NCBI GenBank assembly: GCA_004554395.1
Contig: SFMP01000043.1
Span: forward strand, 1 to 22,287
Direction: 5' to 3'
Length of the DNA: 22,287 nt
Origin: Myxococcales bacterium
GTDB lineage: Bacteria > Myxococcota_A > Bradymonadia > UBA4248
The notes beneath the pieces were generated by a model. That model did no database searches and had not been told where the DNA came from. It saw nothing but the letters and a program-made list of their open reading frames with translations. Positions 7,478-14,700 of the stretch are shown one piece after another; the stretch's first letter is position 1; each line of letters begins with the position of its first letter. The translations under genes and the position numbers were made by a program.

Positions 7478-9646
7478 ATGAAGAAGACGTGGTTATTAGC
7501 TTTACTCGTAGGGTTTTCGGCGCTGTCGGTTTCGTGTTCAGACGATGCGGGCGACGAATCCAACCGAGGCGAACAAGACCAACCCCAAGGTGATGCGACG
7601 TATGCATTGACGTGCGTCAATCCCGATTGCAAGATGAGCCTCGAGCAGGGCAAGACGGGCATCGTCATCATGAAGATCGCGAAGACAGTTGGCACAGAGG
7701 CTCCCGTGGCGGCTTCGGGCGTCAACATCTCGGTGGCGAAGACGGATTCGCTCGTCAAGCTCCAAGCGCAAGACTCGACTTCTGTCGAGCTCGTTTCGGA
7801 TACATCCGGCATGGTGACGTTGATCGTCACGGCCGATGCCGAAAAAGAAGGCGTCGAAGCATTGACTTTCGCGAGCAAAACCGATGGCATTTCGTTCGAA
7901 CCAGTGAAGTTCGAAGTCACCGTCGTCAAAGCGACTGTCGCAGAACCCGACAATCCCAATCCCGGAGGCGACAACCCCGGCCAAGAAGGCGAAAAGAAGA
8001 CCGTCGACGTCGATTACAAAGGCAAACTCACCTATGCTGGCGAAATCGAGGCGTTTAGCAACGGCGAAGTCTTCTTACTCGAAGGAAAGACGTGTGCCCA
8101 AGTCGCGCCAACGGGGATGAGCGCCTCCGAAATCGCCAAGATTAGCGCGTCCAATGCGCCCTCTGCCAGTGCCGACAGCGATGTCCTCACCCACGAATAC
8201 GGCATCAAGGTGACCGAGATCGAAGAAGACATCAAGACGTATGCCGCCGTCGCTCGCGTCAAGGCAAACGACGTCTTTGCCGCCTACGGTTGTACCGACG
8301 GCGTGATGCGCGACAAAGCTAATTTCACCGTCGCGCTCGAAGATGCGTTTAACGATGTCACGCCCGAACCCACTCCCGAAACGACCGTGCGCTACGACGG
8401 CAACTATCGCCTGCGTAGCCAATTCAACGCCCTCACGCTCTTGCCCCACGCCGATAAAGTCGACGGAAAACCCGTTTTGTTCAAAGACATGTTGGCAGGC
8501 GACTGGATCGAATTCGCCCTCGATTTCTTGAGCAACCCCGAAAAAGAAATCACGAGCATCATCTCCGACCAGCTCGTGCCGCTCTTGCTCCAAGGCGACT
8601 GGCTCAAAAAACTGCTCACACAGCTCGGGTTTGGCGGCGTTGCCGATAGCATGCCCAAATTGATCCAAACCCTCATCAATTCGTTCGGCATCAATACGAT
8701 CATCGAAGACTTGCTCAAAGAATTGACGGGGCAATTGCCTTGGTGGGGCACGGCGACCGATGCCGTGAAGATGTTCGACGACCTCGCAACCAACTTCACG
8801 CTCGATGGCCAATTCGTCATCAATACGGCCGATCTCGACGAAAATGACAAGATTGCAGGTATCGGGCACTCCTACGATGCTCTACTCTACAACAACGCAG
8901 CATTTGACAAGTGCTATGTGGGCTCAGACTCTAACGAAAAGACGACCGATGGCAAGACGATTTGCCGCATTCCGTTGGCATCGCTCGACACCAATTCGTC
9001 AGTGCGTGGCACGTTCACGGCTAGCTTCAATAAATCTGCCGAAACCGATCCCTTACCAACGAAATCCGATATCGCATCGCACACGCTACAACTCGCCTAT
9101 GGCAAGCTCATCTATGCGACGTTGTTGCAGACGATCCCCATGTTCATCAAGCCCGAAGATGGCGCAGAAGTGCCCAATACTCTGGGCAGAGTGTTGGAAT
9201 ACTACATCGGCTATGGCTTGAAGACGCTTTGGAATAAAGACGAAGCGCACAAGGATAACCTAGTCACGAAGTCGTACTGCGGAGGTATTAGCGAGTATGT
9301 CATGAAGCTCCTCGAAGAAAAGGCGCAGTCGGTTCACAAAATTATCGCTGGCGTCGGTGGTGAGAGCCTGCTCACCGCGTTCTGTGGACAAGGCGTAGCG
9401 GCTCTCGATAAACTCATCGATACCCAACTCGATAAACTCACAGTTTCGAACGAAAAGGTTAGCTTCACTTCGCAGGATTGCATCATCACCTACACCCCCA
9501 GTCAGTCGACACCGACTGTCTCTGCGCTCACTTCGTTTGGTCAAAAACAAGTCTGGGGCGCTACGACCGACAATCGTTGCACATGGCGCGTAAGCGTCGC
9601 CGATGGCAAGTATGTCTACGGCAAGTTCTGGGCTGAACGCAATTAA
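7478..9646 (+). CDS. Large lipoprotein with Ig-like N-terminal domain
   Basis: I do not recognise the family of this 722-residue protein. The N-terminus (MKKTWLLALLVGFSALSVSC) is a signal peptide with a lipobox-like end at Cys20, so the mature protein is probably anchored to a membrane. After an acidic Gly/Gln linker, residues 40-150 are strand-rich and resemble a bacterial Ig-like (Big) domain. A Pro/Gly/Asn linker follows (155-172), then a second strand-rich domain (about 175-310) and a large mixed helical domain (about 320-722). Cysteines are in mature segments and may form disulfides (for example Cys46/Cys51). The ATG at 7478 has AAGGA about 9 bases upstream; an upstream in-frame ATG at 7430 would destroy the signal peptide. 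It is a single-gene unit, closed by a strong terminator. Confidence 0.85.
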   Translation: MKKTWLLALLVGFSALSVSCSDDAGDESNRGEQDQPQGDATYALTCVNPDCKMSLEQGKTGIVIMKIAKTVGTEAPVAASGVNISVAKTDSLVKLQAQDSTSVELVSDTSGMVTLIVTADAEKEGVEALTFASKTDGISFEPVKFEVTVVKATVAEPDNPNPGGDNPGQEGEKKTVDVDYKGKLTYAGEIEAFSNGEVFLLEGKTCAQVAPTGMSASEIAKISASNAPSASADSDVLTHEYGIKVTEIEEDIKTYAAVARVKANDVFAAYGCTDGVMRDKANFTVALEDAFNDVTPEPTPETTVRYDGNYRLRSQFNALTLLPHADKVDGKPVLFKDMLAGDWIEFALDFLSNPEKEITSIISDQLVPLLLQGDWLKKLLTQLGFGGVADSMPKLIQTLINSFGINTIIEDLLKELTGQLPWWGTATDAVKMFDDLATNFTLDGQFVINTADLDENDKIAGIGHSYDALLYNNAAFDKCYVGSDSNEKTTDGKTICRIPLASLDTNSSVRGTFTASFNKSAETDPLPTKSDIASHTLQLAYGKLIYATLLQTIPMFIKPEDGAEVPNTLGRVLEYYIGYGLKTLWNKDEAHKDNLVTKSYCGGISEYVMKLLEEKAQSVHKIIAGVGGESLLTAFCGQGVAALDKLIDTQLDKLTVSNEKVSFTSQDCIITYTPSQSTPTVSALTSFGQKQVWGATTDNRCTWRVSVADGKYVYGKFWAERN

Positions 9647-9671
9647 TCAACGGCAACGTCGCTTCGATCGC

Positions 9672-9708
9672 AAAAGCCATGGTGTTTTAGACGCCGTGGC
9701 TTTTTTTG
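9672..9708 (+). terminator. Rho-independent terminator of the lipoprotein gene
   Basis: AAAGCCATGG (9673-9682) pairs with CCGTGGCTTT (9694-9703) in a 10-bp stem with one G-T pair and an 11-base loop, followed by a run of T. It lies 26 bases after the stop codon at 9646. Confidence 0.9.
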
Positions 9709-9751
9709 TTTCGTCGGTTTTTTATCAGGGCTACCGCATTGACTTTTTACG

Positions 9752-9778
9752 TTGAAACATCATGGCAGGGGATATAAT
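9752..9778 (+). promoter_or_regulatory. Candidate sigma-70-type promoter for exbD and the following run
   Basis: TATAAT at 9773-9778 is a perfect -10 hexamer. TTGAAA at 9752-9757 is a good -35, although the 15-base spacing is short. TTGACT at 9739-9744 is a better hexamer but is 28 bases away. Transcription would start near 9785, placing both GC-rich hairpin repeats in the leader of exbD. Confidence 0.5.
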
Positions 9779-9781
9779 AAA

Positions 9782-9930
9782 CCCGTCTATTCTCCCTCTC
9801 CATTCATGGAAAGGGAGTGGCCGATAGGCCGGGGGTGAGGTCAGGGAGTGGGGCGAGAGGAGAAGCCCGTCTATTCCCCCTCTCCATTCAAGGAGAGGGG
9901 GGGCGATAGGCTGGGGGTGAGGTCAGGGAG
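9782..9930. repeat. Two copies of a 65-67-bp GC-rich hairpin element
   Basis: Copy 1 is 9782-9848 and copy 2 is 9866-9930, a period of 84 bases. Both begin CCCGTCTATTC and end GGGGGTGAGGTCAGGGAG. Each carries a hairpin: in copy 2 CCCCCTCTCC pairs perfectly with GGAGAGGGGG; in copy 1 the corresponding 10-bp stem has one mismatch. Short elements of this C-rich/G-rich type are often dispersed in bacterial genomes. Here they fill the space between the promoter and the exbD ribosome site. A reading frame passes through copy 2 into exbD but is not a protein extension. Confidence 0.85.
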
Positions 9931-9958
9931 CCCCCCAACAAAACCGCGAGGAATGACT

Positions 9959-10468
9959 ATGGGAATGCAAGCACAAAGCGGCGCAATGGCCGATATCAAC
10001 GTGACACCGCTCGTCGACGTCATGCTCGTCATGCTCATCATATTTATGGTGGCGGCGCCCGTCATGGAAAAAGCGCGTTCCCAAAAAGAGCTCGAAGAAA
10101 ACCGCGACAAACAGCAACGACTCGTCGCTCTCAATTTGCCTGCGCTCGACAATTCCCAAGCCACGGCAAATCAATCACAAACGCTCACATTGAAAATCGA
10201 CCAAAATTTCGTCGTTTCATTTGAAGGAAAAACGGTTTCGGATTGTTCCAAATATCGAGATGCCATCGACAAACGCCAATGGACGCGATGTTTCGATGAG
10301 GTCGAGGGAGCTATTCGAGCCAATGAAGATGCTAAAGAATCTGGTATCATTGTCGATGCAGATCCGAGCATAAAATTCGGATTCGTCGTCGGAATTATGC
10401 ATCGCATGCACAAAGCCAACATCGAAAAAGTCTCGATGTTCCCCAAGACGACCGCGACGTCATCGTAG
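9959..10468 (+). CDS. ExbD/TolR-family biopolymer transport protein
   Basis: ExbD/TolR proteins work with an ExbB/TolQ partner to use proton-motive force for TonB- or Tol-dependent processes at the envelope. This one has 169 residues: a short cytoplasmic tail, one membrane helix (about 18-36) and a periplasmic domain. The motif ADINVTPLVDVMLVMLIIFM (11-30) is characteristic, with the essential Asp at 20. Cys96 and Cys111 lie in the periplasmic part. I chose ATG 9959 because GAGGA is 6 bases upstream; the ATG at 9953 is too close to it. No ExbB/TolQ gene is in the window, so the partner must be encoded elsewhere. It is the first gene of the plus-strand run and lies 94 bases before tolC. Confidence 0.92.
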   Translation: MGMQAQSGAMADINVTPLVDVMLVMLIIFMVAAPVMEKARSQKELEENRDKQQRLVALNLPALDNSQATANQSQTLTLKIDQNFVVSFEGKTVSDCSKYRDAIDKRQWTRCFDEVEGAIRANEDAKESGIIVDADPSIKFGFVVGIMHRMHKANIEKVSMFPKTTATSS

Positions 10469-10562
10469 CACGATAAAAACGACGGCATTTTAGATGCAAT
10501 TGTGCTAGACAACGCGCGTTTTGATGGCACGAACGACGATGTTGACCGAAAGGAGCTTTTTC

Positions 10563-11942
10563 GTGCAGATGATATCGAAAATAAAGGACTTCATCGGGGC
10601 AATGGCTTTGGCAGCGGTATGCGCCACCTCGTATGCGCCCGAGGCGACAGCCGAAACGATAACGCTAGAACGCGCCTATGAATTGGCGCACGCCAATAGC
10701 CCACAGATCGAAGCCCAAGGCTATGCGCGCGATGCAGCTCAAGCACAAGTCTCAGAAGCAAAATACTATTGGGCACCAAAATTTGCCCTCAAATCGCAAT
10801 TCGGACCGATGCCCAAATCCAAAGATATTAGAAGCTCGGAAAACGATATATGGGACAATTTCTTCGATTCATGGGGATTTACGACGCGGAACTCGCTCGA
10901 ATTCTGGTTGCCGCTCTTCACGTCGACAAAGGTGTATCAGACGCATCAGTTGGCAAAGATCGGGCTCGAAGTCGAAGAATTGCGCGTTCAAAATGAAATT
11001 CTCAACGTCGAATACGACGTCGCAAGGGCTTATTACGGGTTGCAACTGGCCACTGCCGCCGCCGACGTCGTCGCCGAAGCCGAAAAATACGTCGATCAAG
11101 TCGAAACGCAATATCGGAAATTGCTCGAATCGGGGTCGGAATCTGTCAAAGATACCGACCAATACCGCATCGATATCGCCAAAGCAAACGTCTACAGGCT
11201 CAAGAATACGATCGACGCAAAGCGCACTTATGCCGAAAAAGCGCTCCGCGTCCATACGCGGCTCGAAGGCCCATTCGAAATCGAAGCGATGGATTTCGAC
11301 AACGCCAAAGAAGAGCTCCAATCCCAAGACGAAGTCCTCGATTTGGCGCGCGCAAACCGTGGCGATCTCAAATTACTCGACGCAAGCGTCCGAGCCGCCG
11401 ATAAACAGGCGCATATCGAATGGCTCAATTGGTGGCCCGATCTCGTACTCGTCGGCGAAGTCTACTACAAATTTAGCAATGCCGTCCCAAAACTAGAAGA
11501 AAAGAACTTTTATATCAAAGACAGCTATAACGGGCGCGGATTCGGCCTCGGCTTTATGATCAAGTGGGATCTCGATCCCGTGAGACAAGTCTTCAAAGTC
11601 CGACAAGCCGATGCAAAAGCCGAAAGAACGCGAGCACAACGAGAACTCGCCATTTCGGGCATCGAACTCGAAGTCACCGAGCAATATCAAAATACAGCGA
11701 CGGCCCTCGCTAATATCGCCATCACGTATCAGTCGCGAAGATCGGCAAAGCGATTCCTCACCAAAGCTCTGTTCGACTACGAAGCAGGCGACGGCGATGT
11801 CGGCGATATGATTTCGGCGCTTACGACGTTTATCGAACAACGATCGATGTATTTGCAGGCGCTACACGATTATCGAATTGCCCTCGTCAAATTGCAAAAA
11901 GTCACGGGCGTCGCAACGGCAGATACTCTCCTGAAACAATAA
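10563..11942 (+). CDS. TolC-family outer-membrane efflux protein
   Basis: This is a channel of the outer membrane used by export machineries. It has 459 residues. A signal peptide (about 1-30, ending in ATAE) precedes the typical opening ITLERAYELAHANSPQIEA. Two long helical hairpin regions follow (about 120-235 and 340-450), and the end YRIALVKLQKVTGVA is typical of the family. The favoured start is GTG 10563, because AAAGGAG (10549-10555) is 7 bases away; the in-frame ATG at 10569 gives nearly the same protein with 13-base spacing. Its stop TAA shares one base with the start of the next gene, so translation is probably coupled. No inner-membrane pump or adaptor protein accompanies it, so its export partner is unknown. 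Confidence 0.92.
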   Translation: MQMISKIKDFIGAMALAAVCATSYAPEATAETITLERAYELAHANSPQIEAQGYARDAAQAQVSEAKYYWAPKFALKSQFGPMPKSKDIRSSENDIWDNFFDSWGFTTRNSLEFWLPLFTSTKVYQTHQLAKIGLEVEELRVQNEILNVEYDVARAYYGLQLATAAADVVAEAEKYVDQVETQYRKLLESGSESVKDTDQYRIDIAKANVYRLKNTIDAKRTYAEKALRVHTRLEGPFEIEAMDFDNAKEELQSQDEVLDLARANRGDLKLLDASVRAADKQAHIEWLNWWPDLVLVGEVYYKFSNAVPKLEEKNFYIKDSYNGRGFGLGFMIKWDLDPVRQVFKVRQADAKAERTRAQRELAISGIELEVTEQYQNTATALANIAITYQSRRSAKRFLTKALFDYEAGDGDVGDMISALTTFIEQRSMYLQALHDYRIALVKLQKVTGVATADTLLKQ

Positions 11943-13927
11943 TGCTCCAACTCATCTTTAGTATTTTGGCGCTTTTCGTCGGCGTCGCGCTATGCGCATC
12001 GATACAAAAGCGCCCTTCGTGGCTCTCGTTTTTCGACGCCTTTGTCGTCGTCTCGATCGTCGGGCTCGTCTTATTCCACATCGTTCCACATTGCCTCGAA
12101 GATTCGGGGATCTTGGGCATGGCGACGATTGCCATCGGCTTTGGCATTCCCGCTCTCGTCCACCAACGTTCCCATCGCCACGAACACGATGCCAACTGCT
12201 CGGGCGAACACGACAACGAAAAAAAGAGCAAATTTGCACAATACGCCATGATGGCTGCCATCGTCGTCGGCATGTGTGCACATACGATACTCGACGGCAT
12301 CGGACTCTCAATGAGCGACATGGGCGACGACGTCGGCGCGGCTGGCAATTTGCTCAGCATCAGCGTCTTATTTCATCGATTGCCCGTCGGCGTCTTCCTC
12401 AGCCTCATGCTCGTGCCGAGAATCGGCACGCGTAAGACTTGGGCCATCGCGGCGACGATGGCGCTTTCGACGGTCTTGGGCTACGGACTCGGGCACTTTG
12501 CCCTCCCCCATCTCGGCATGACGATTCTCAACCTCGTCCAAGGGCTCATCGCCGGCATGTTGCTACACGTCGTCTTTCACAACGTCTCGGTCGGTGGCGC
12601 TCGCGAATTCCGCTACGCAAAGGGCATTGGCGCATTATTGGGTATCGCCGCCTTCGCCTTCATGACGTGGATTGTCCCCGTTCATGCCCATCAACACGCC
12701 TCACCGCTCGATCTCTGGATCGGGCTATTCTACGATGCCGCCCCCATTTGGGCGCTTTTCGCCGCCATCCTCGCTCTCGGCTATGGGCTCAAACGCCACA
12801 AAAACGAAAAGATAGCCCTATTGGGCAATCACATTTGCCAATACCTCGACCCACAACAACGCCCCGTTGCCGCAGGCGGTGCCCCACACATATTCTGCGC
12901 AACCGGCTTCGCCGCGATCTTTGCCCTGTTCGATACTTGCTTCGCGGCAACTTGGTGGATTGCAGTCGCAGCGGCAGTCATCCTGTCGTATCTCTTGCTC
13001 CCCGTCCGCGTCGAATGCTCGATGTGCGAGCGCATCGGGCACTGCGATACCGAAAAATCTTTTGCCTCCTGGACGATGACCAGCTTCGGCACGCTCGCAG
13101 GAATCCTCCTCATCGCCTCGATTATCCCGTTTTTCGTCGCCCCTCTGACCGAGTCCCTTGCACATCTATCGCCGCTGGCTACGAGCGCCATCCTCACGAC
13201 GTTCTCGATCGTCTATCTCGGATTCCACGGCTATATGGCGATGCGACGTCACGGAACACATACCGATTTCATCGGCTACCACGCGCATATCATCATCATG
13301 TTTTCGATATTATGCGTATTCAATTTCGGAGAATTCGGATTTCATCGACTTTTATTCGTCGCCCTCATCGCCGCCTACGGCATCGCATTCCTGAGCTATT
13401 CCGAGTCGCCATTGGCCATTCCAAGCGACCAACAACGCCAAGCCAAATCTTCGATCAAGTTCGCCGCCGCACTAACCGTCGCTCTTGCCCTATTCGTCGC
13501 CATCGGCCTCCAAACACACGACGAAAACCGTGCGGCGTTTATCGAAGCCATTGCACCCGACGTCGCCTCGGCCATGATTCACCACGAACACGAACTCGAT
13601 TCACATCACGAACACATTCCCGAACTCGATTCACATCACGAACACATTCCCGAACTCGATTCACACCACGAACACATTCCCGAACTCGATTCACATCACG
13701 AACACATTCCCGAACTCGATTCACATCACGAACACATTCCCGAACTCGATTCACATTCCGAACACGGGCTTTCGTCGATATTCCTCCCACACGTCGCATG
13801 GGATGTGTTCCACCTAGCCCTATTTGTCGTTTTCATGCTAACAGGGCTATACTGGGTTTTCCGCGTCGGACCGCGCGATTTATTCCGCGCCAAATCAAAA
13901 CACCATCACCACGATGTCGAGGCATGA
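11942..13927 (+). CDS. ZIP-type metal transporter fused to a second membrane module
   Basis: Residues 1-245 look like a ZIP-family divalent-metal transporter: LFHIVPHCLED (44-54) matches the ZIP helix-2 pattern, a His-rich loop follows (74-90), HTILDG (114-119) matches the helix-4 HNxxDG motif and FHRLPVG (144-150) resembles the helix-5 HxxP motif. Residues 255-661 add about eight further hydrophobic segments that I cannot assign, a VECSMCERIGHC cluster (357-368), and a His-rich loop (546-604) built of ELDSHHEHIP repeats between two helices. The tail ends KHHHH. Normal ZIP proteins have about 250-350 residues, so this is an unusual fusion. Zinc, iron or manganese could be the substrate; the direction of transport is not certain. 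Start overlaps the tolC stop by one base and the stop overlaps the next start in ATGA. Confidence 0.8.
   Translation: MLQLIFSILALFVGVALCASIQKRPSWLSFFDAFVVVSIVGLVLFHIVPHCLEDSGILGMATIAIGFGIPALVHQRSHRHEHDANCSGEHDNEKKSKFAQYAMMAAIVVGMCAHTILDGIGLSMSDMGDDVGAAGNLLSISVLFHRLPVGVFLSLMLVPRIGTRKTWAIAATMALSTVLGYGLGHFALPHLGMTILNLVQGLIAGMLLHVVFHNVSVGGAREFRYAKGIGALLGIAAFAFMTWIVPVHAHQHASPLDLWIGLFYDAAPIWALFAAILALGYGLKRHKNEKIALLGNHICQYLDPQQRPVAAGGAPHIFCATGFAAIFALFDTCFAATWWIAVAAAVILSYLLLPVRVECSMCERIGHCDTEKSFASWTMTSFGTLAGILLIASIIPFFVAPLTESLAHLSPLATSAILTTFSIVYLGFHGYMAMRRHGTHTDFIGYHAHIIIMFSILCVFNFGEFGFHRLLFVALIAAYGIAFLSYSESPLAIPSDQQRQAKSSIKFAAALTVALALFVAIGLQTHDENRAAFIEAIAPDVASAMIHHEHELDSHHEHIPELDSHHEHIPELDSHHEHIPELDSHHEHIPELDSHHEHIPELDSHSEHGLSSIFLPHVAWDVFHLALFVVFMLTGLYWVFRVGPRDLFRAKSKHHHHDVEA
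13591..13756 (+). repeat. 30-bp coding minisatellite, His-rich
   Basis: Five full 30-base copies (13591-13620, 13621-13650, 13651-13680, 13681-13710, 13711-13740) and a 16-base partial copy follow in frame. Only one base differs among the full copies (C at 13666). Each encodes ELDSHHEHIP. The near identity points to recent slippage or recombination. The repeat adds metal-binding His and Glu residues to a loop of the transporter. Confidence 0.95.
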
Positions 13928-14583
13928 CTTTTACCATGACGAGAAACAGCACATTATCGATTATCATCACTTCATCTATCATCGGTACATCGCTCTTCGC
14001 TGCGACGGCTTGCACCAAAAGAACCGAGCCATCGACACAAGACGCCCTGCAACTCCTCGTCATTTCGCAAATCGATTTCAATCGAAGCCATCAACTCGCT
14101 TGTGCCAAAAATGCCGATTGCTCTATGCCACTCGTCTGCACATCGGGATTGTGCCAAATTCCCCCCTCCATCACGAATAAAGTCGACGATGCGACCCCAA
14201 AACTCGCTTTTTCTACGGGCGACGACGCACACAGCGTCTACGTCGAAATCGCCTCCGACGACTACAGCCGTCAAAGGGGCATGATGAACAGAAAATCATG
14301 CCACCCCGATTGGGGGATGCTATTCATATTCCCCAACGAACTGCGCCGTTCTTTCTGGATGAGCCACACCTATCTACCACTCGACATCGTCTTCATCGAT
14401 AAAGATGGCACCGTGTCGAATTTCTACAAAAATGCAAAACCCCTCGACGAAAGACCGCGATATACGTCAAATAAGCGCGTCCGATACGTCCTGGAACTAC
14501 CCGCCGGAAGCATCGAACGATTCGGTATCGACAATTCGACGACTTTCGACACAACACAATTTAACCAATATAAAGCCGAATAA
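13924..14583 (+). CDS. DUF192-family lipoprotein with Cys-rich segment
   Basis: This is a secreted, probably lipid-anchored protein of 219 residues. The N-terminal 30 residues form a signal peptide ending in AATAC, a loose lipobox at Cys30. Residues 60-77 contain CAKNADCSMPLVCTSGLC, a Cys-x5-Cys-x5-Cys-x4-Cys module typical of secreted proteins in Myxococcota-like bacteria. Residues 93-205 are a DUF192 domain (COG1430): GMMNRKSCHPDWGMLFIF, then SFWMSHTYLPLDIVFIDKDG, then VRYVLELPAGSIERFGI. DUF192 has no firmly established role. The gene starts inside the stop codon of the transporter gene (ATGA), so the two are translationally coupled. A second ATG at 13936 is an alternative start. Confidence 0.88.
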   Translation: MTFTMTRNSTLSIIITSSIIGTSLFAATACTKRTEPSTQDALQLLVISQIDFNRSHQLACAKNADCSMPLVCTSGLCQIPPSITNKVDDATPKLAFSTGDDAHSVYVEIASDDYSRQRGMMNRKSCHPDWGMLFIFPNELRRSFWMSHTYLPLDIVFIDKDGTVSNFYKNAKPLDERPRYTSNKRVRYVLELPAGSIERFGIDNSTTFDTTQFNQYKAE

Positions 14584-14602
14584 TGCCCGCGCCATTTAGC
14601 TC

Positions 14603-14675
14603 CCCCATCGCCCCCAGCTCTACCGATGTGGCGATGGGGCTGGAATTCGCCAGCGGGCCATGGGGGCTATCCCCA
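14603..14675 (+). other. Three hairpins between the DUF192 gene and the giant gene
   Basis: CCCCATCGCC (14603-14612) pairs perfectly with GGCGATGGGG (14630-14639). GCTGG (14639-14643) pairs with CCAGC (14650-14654). TGGGG (14661-14665) pairs with CCCCA (14671-14675). No T-run follows, so I do not call a terminator. They may attenuate or stabilise the message between the two genes. Confidence 0.5.
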
Positions 14676-14700
14676 GCAATCGTGAGGAGCTCGAATCCCT

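Noticed and set aside
9848..9958. N-terminal extension of ExbD beginning at 9848
   Set aside because: The extra 37 residues are a translation of the GC-rich hairpin repeat, and the ribosome site GAGGA at 9948-9952 fits the start at 9959.
12439..13923. Long open frame in another phase over the ZIP fusion gene
   Set aside because: It is Arg/His/Pro-rich in the manner of a shifted frame over C-ending codons and has no ribosome site. Only its last 220 codons, from 13924, are the real DUF192 gene.
14603..14675. Intrinsic terminator splitting the exbD-to-dtxR run
   Set aside because: Strong stems are present but no T-run follows, so termination is not supported by the usual criteria.
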